Source of the DNA: Chloroflexia bacterium
Lineage (GTDB): Bacteria > Chloroflexota > Chloroflexia > Thermomicrobiales > JALYUS01
Assembly: GCA_025924435.1 (NCBI GenBank)
Contig: JAICIL010000283.1
Location: 1 to 5,940 of the forward strand
DNA: 5,940 nt
Direction: 5' to 3'
In this document: positions 5,854 through 5,940 of the stretch, in pieces
Layout: every line of letters begins with the position of its first letter
Position numbering within the stretch: the first letter of the stretch is position 1
The notes under the pieces: generated by a model
Seen by the model: only the letters and a program-made list of their open reading frames with translations
The model's database searches: none
What the model was told of the DNA's origin: nothing
Translations under genes and position numbers: made by a program

Positions 5854-5882
5854 AGTGTAAACGAGCGGGCCGCGATGAGCAA
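5854..5882 (-). promoter_or_regulatory. Weak candidate promoter for the propeller gene
   Basis: Read on the minus strand, TTGCTC (5882-5877) and TACACT (5859-5854) are separated by 17 nt. They match sigma-70-type boxes at 3 of 6 and 4 of 6 positions. They lie about 70 nt upstream of the preferred start at 5786 and downstream of no other gene. This position also overlaps the alternative ATG at 5882, which argues against that longer start. The match is weak. Confidence 0.28.
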
Positions 5883-5940
5883 TGCGCGACGAGGCGGGGG
5901 GAACGCGCGGACAAAAATTGCCGGACTGCGCGGAAGAAAA

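Noticed and set aside
5787..5882. N-terminal extension of the propeller protein from ATG 5882, possibly a signal peptide
   Set aside because: It has no clear ribosome site, several arginines through the hydrophobic part and no convincing cleavage region, while the internal ATG at 5786 has a good ribosome site and begins directly at the first blade.

Overview
The window is a GC-rich bacterial fragment, tightly packed, with four genes of ordinary cellular type and one small toxin-antitoxin pair. GTG starts, GC-rich third positions and the style of the sugar transferase, SDR protein and Asp-box propeller suggest a high-GC environmental bacterium. A Chloroflexota (Thermomicrobia-like) member is my best guess, but it is inferred from general resemblance only. 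The first ~100 bases are long C and G runs and look like a poor-quality contig end.

Layout. Bases 148-269 hold a well-formed ribosome site and the first ~30 codons of what resembles a DUF3891 protein, which then degenerates. A probable promoter follows at 344-352 (extended -10), with a perfect 14-bp palindrome at 322-335 just upstream. It serves a membrane polyprenyl-phosphate glycosyl-1-phosphate transferase (424-1938, GTG start) and probably a GT4 glycosyltransferase (2019-3218). Next come a ribbon-helix-helix antitoxin and a RelE/ParE-type toxin (3285-3804) with their own likely promoter, then an atypical SDR/epimerase-like protein (3838-4881), all on the plus strand. A seven-bladed Asp-box propeller protein lies on the minus strand (4854-5786) and its 3' end overlaps that of the SDR gene.

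How the genes work together. The sugar transferase would load the first sugar-phosphate onto undecaprenyl phosphate and the GT4 enzyme would extend the chain, so this looks like the edge of an exopolysaccharide or surface-glycan locus. The SDR protein could supply a nucleotide sugar, but its substrate cannot be read from the sequence. The toxin-antitoxin pair is probably an insertion: part of it is visibly less GC-rich than the flanking genes. The propeller protein has no evident link to the glycan genes.

Most notable observation. Four perfect tandem copies of the heptamer CCTCAGT (2041-2068) sit inside the glycosyltransferase reading frame, a few codons after its only plausible start. Seven is not a multiple of three, so gain or loss of one unit would switch the frame. 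Loss of one unit runs into a TAG at 2086-2088. This is the layout of a phase-variable surface-glycan gene. The same motif recurs in inverted orientation at 1946-1957 and 4812-4822, always at gene borders. The 1938-1957 copy can pair over 20 bp with 2056-2075, enclosing the glycosyltransferase start codon. A dispersed-repeat explanation therefore competes with the contingency-locus one.
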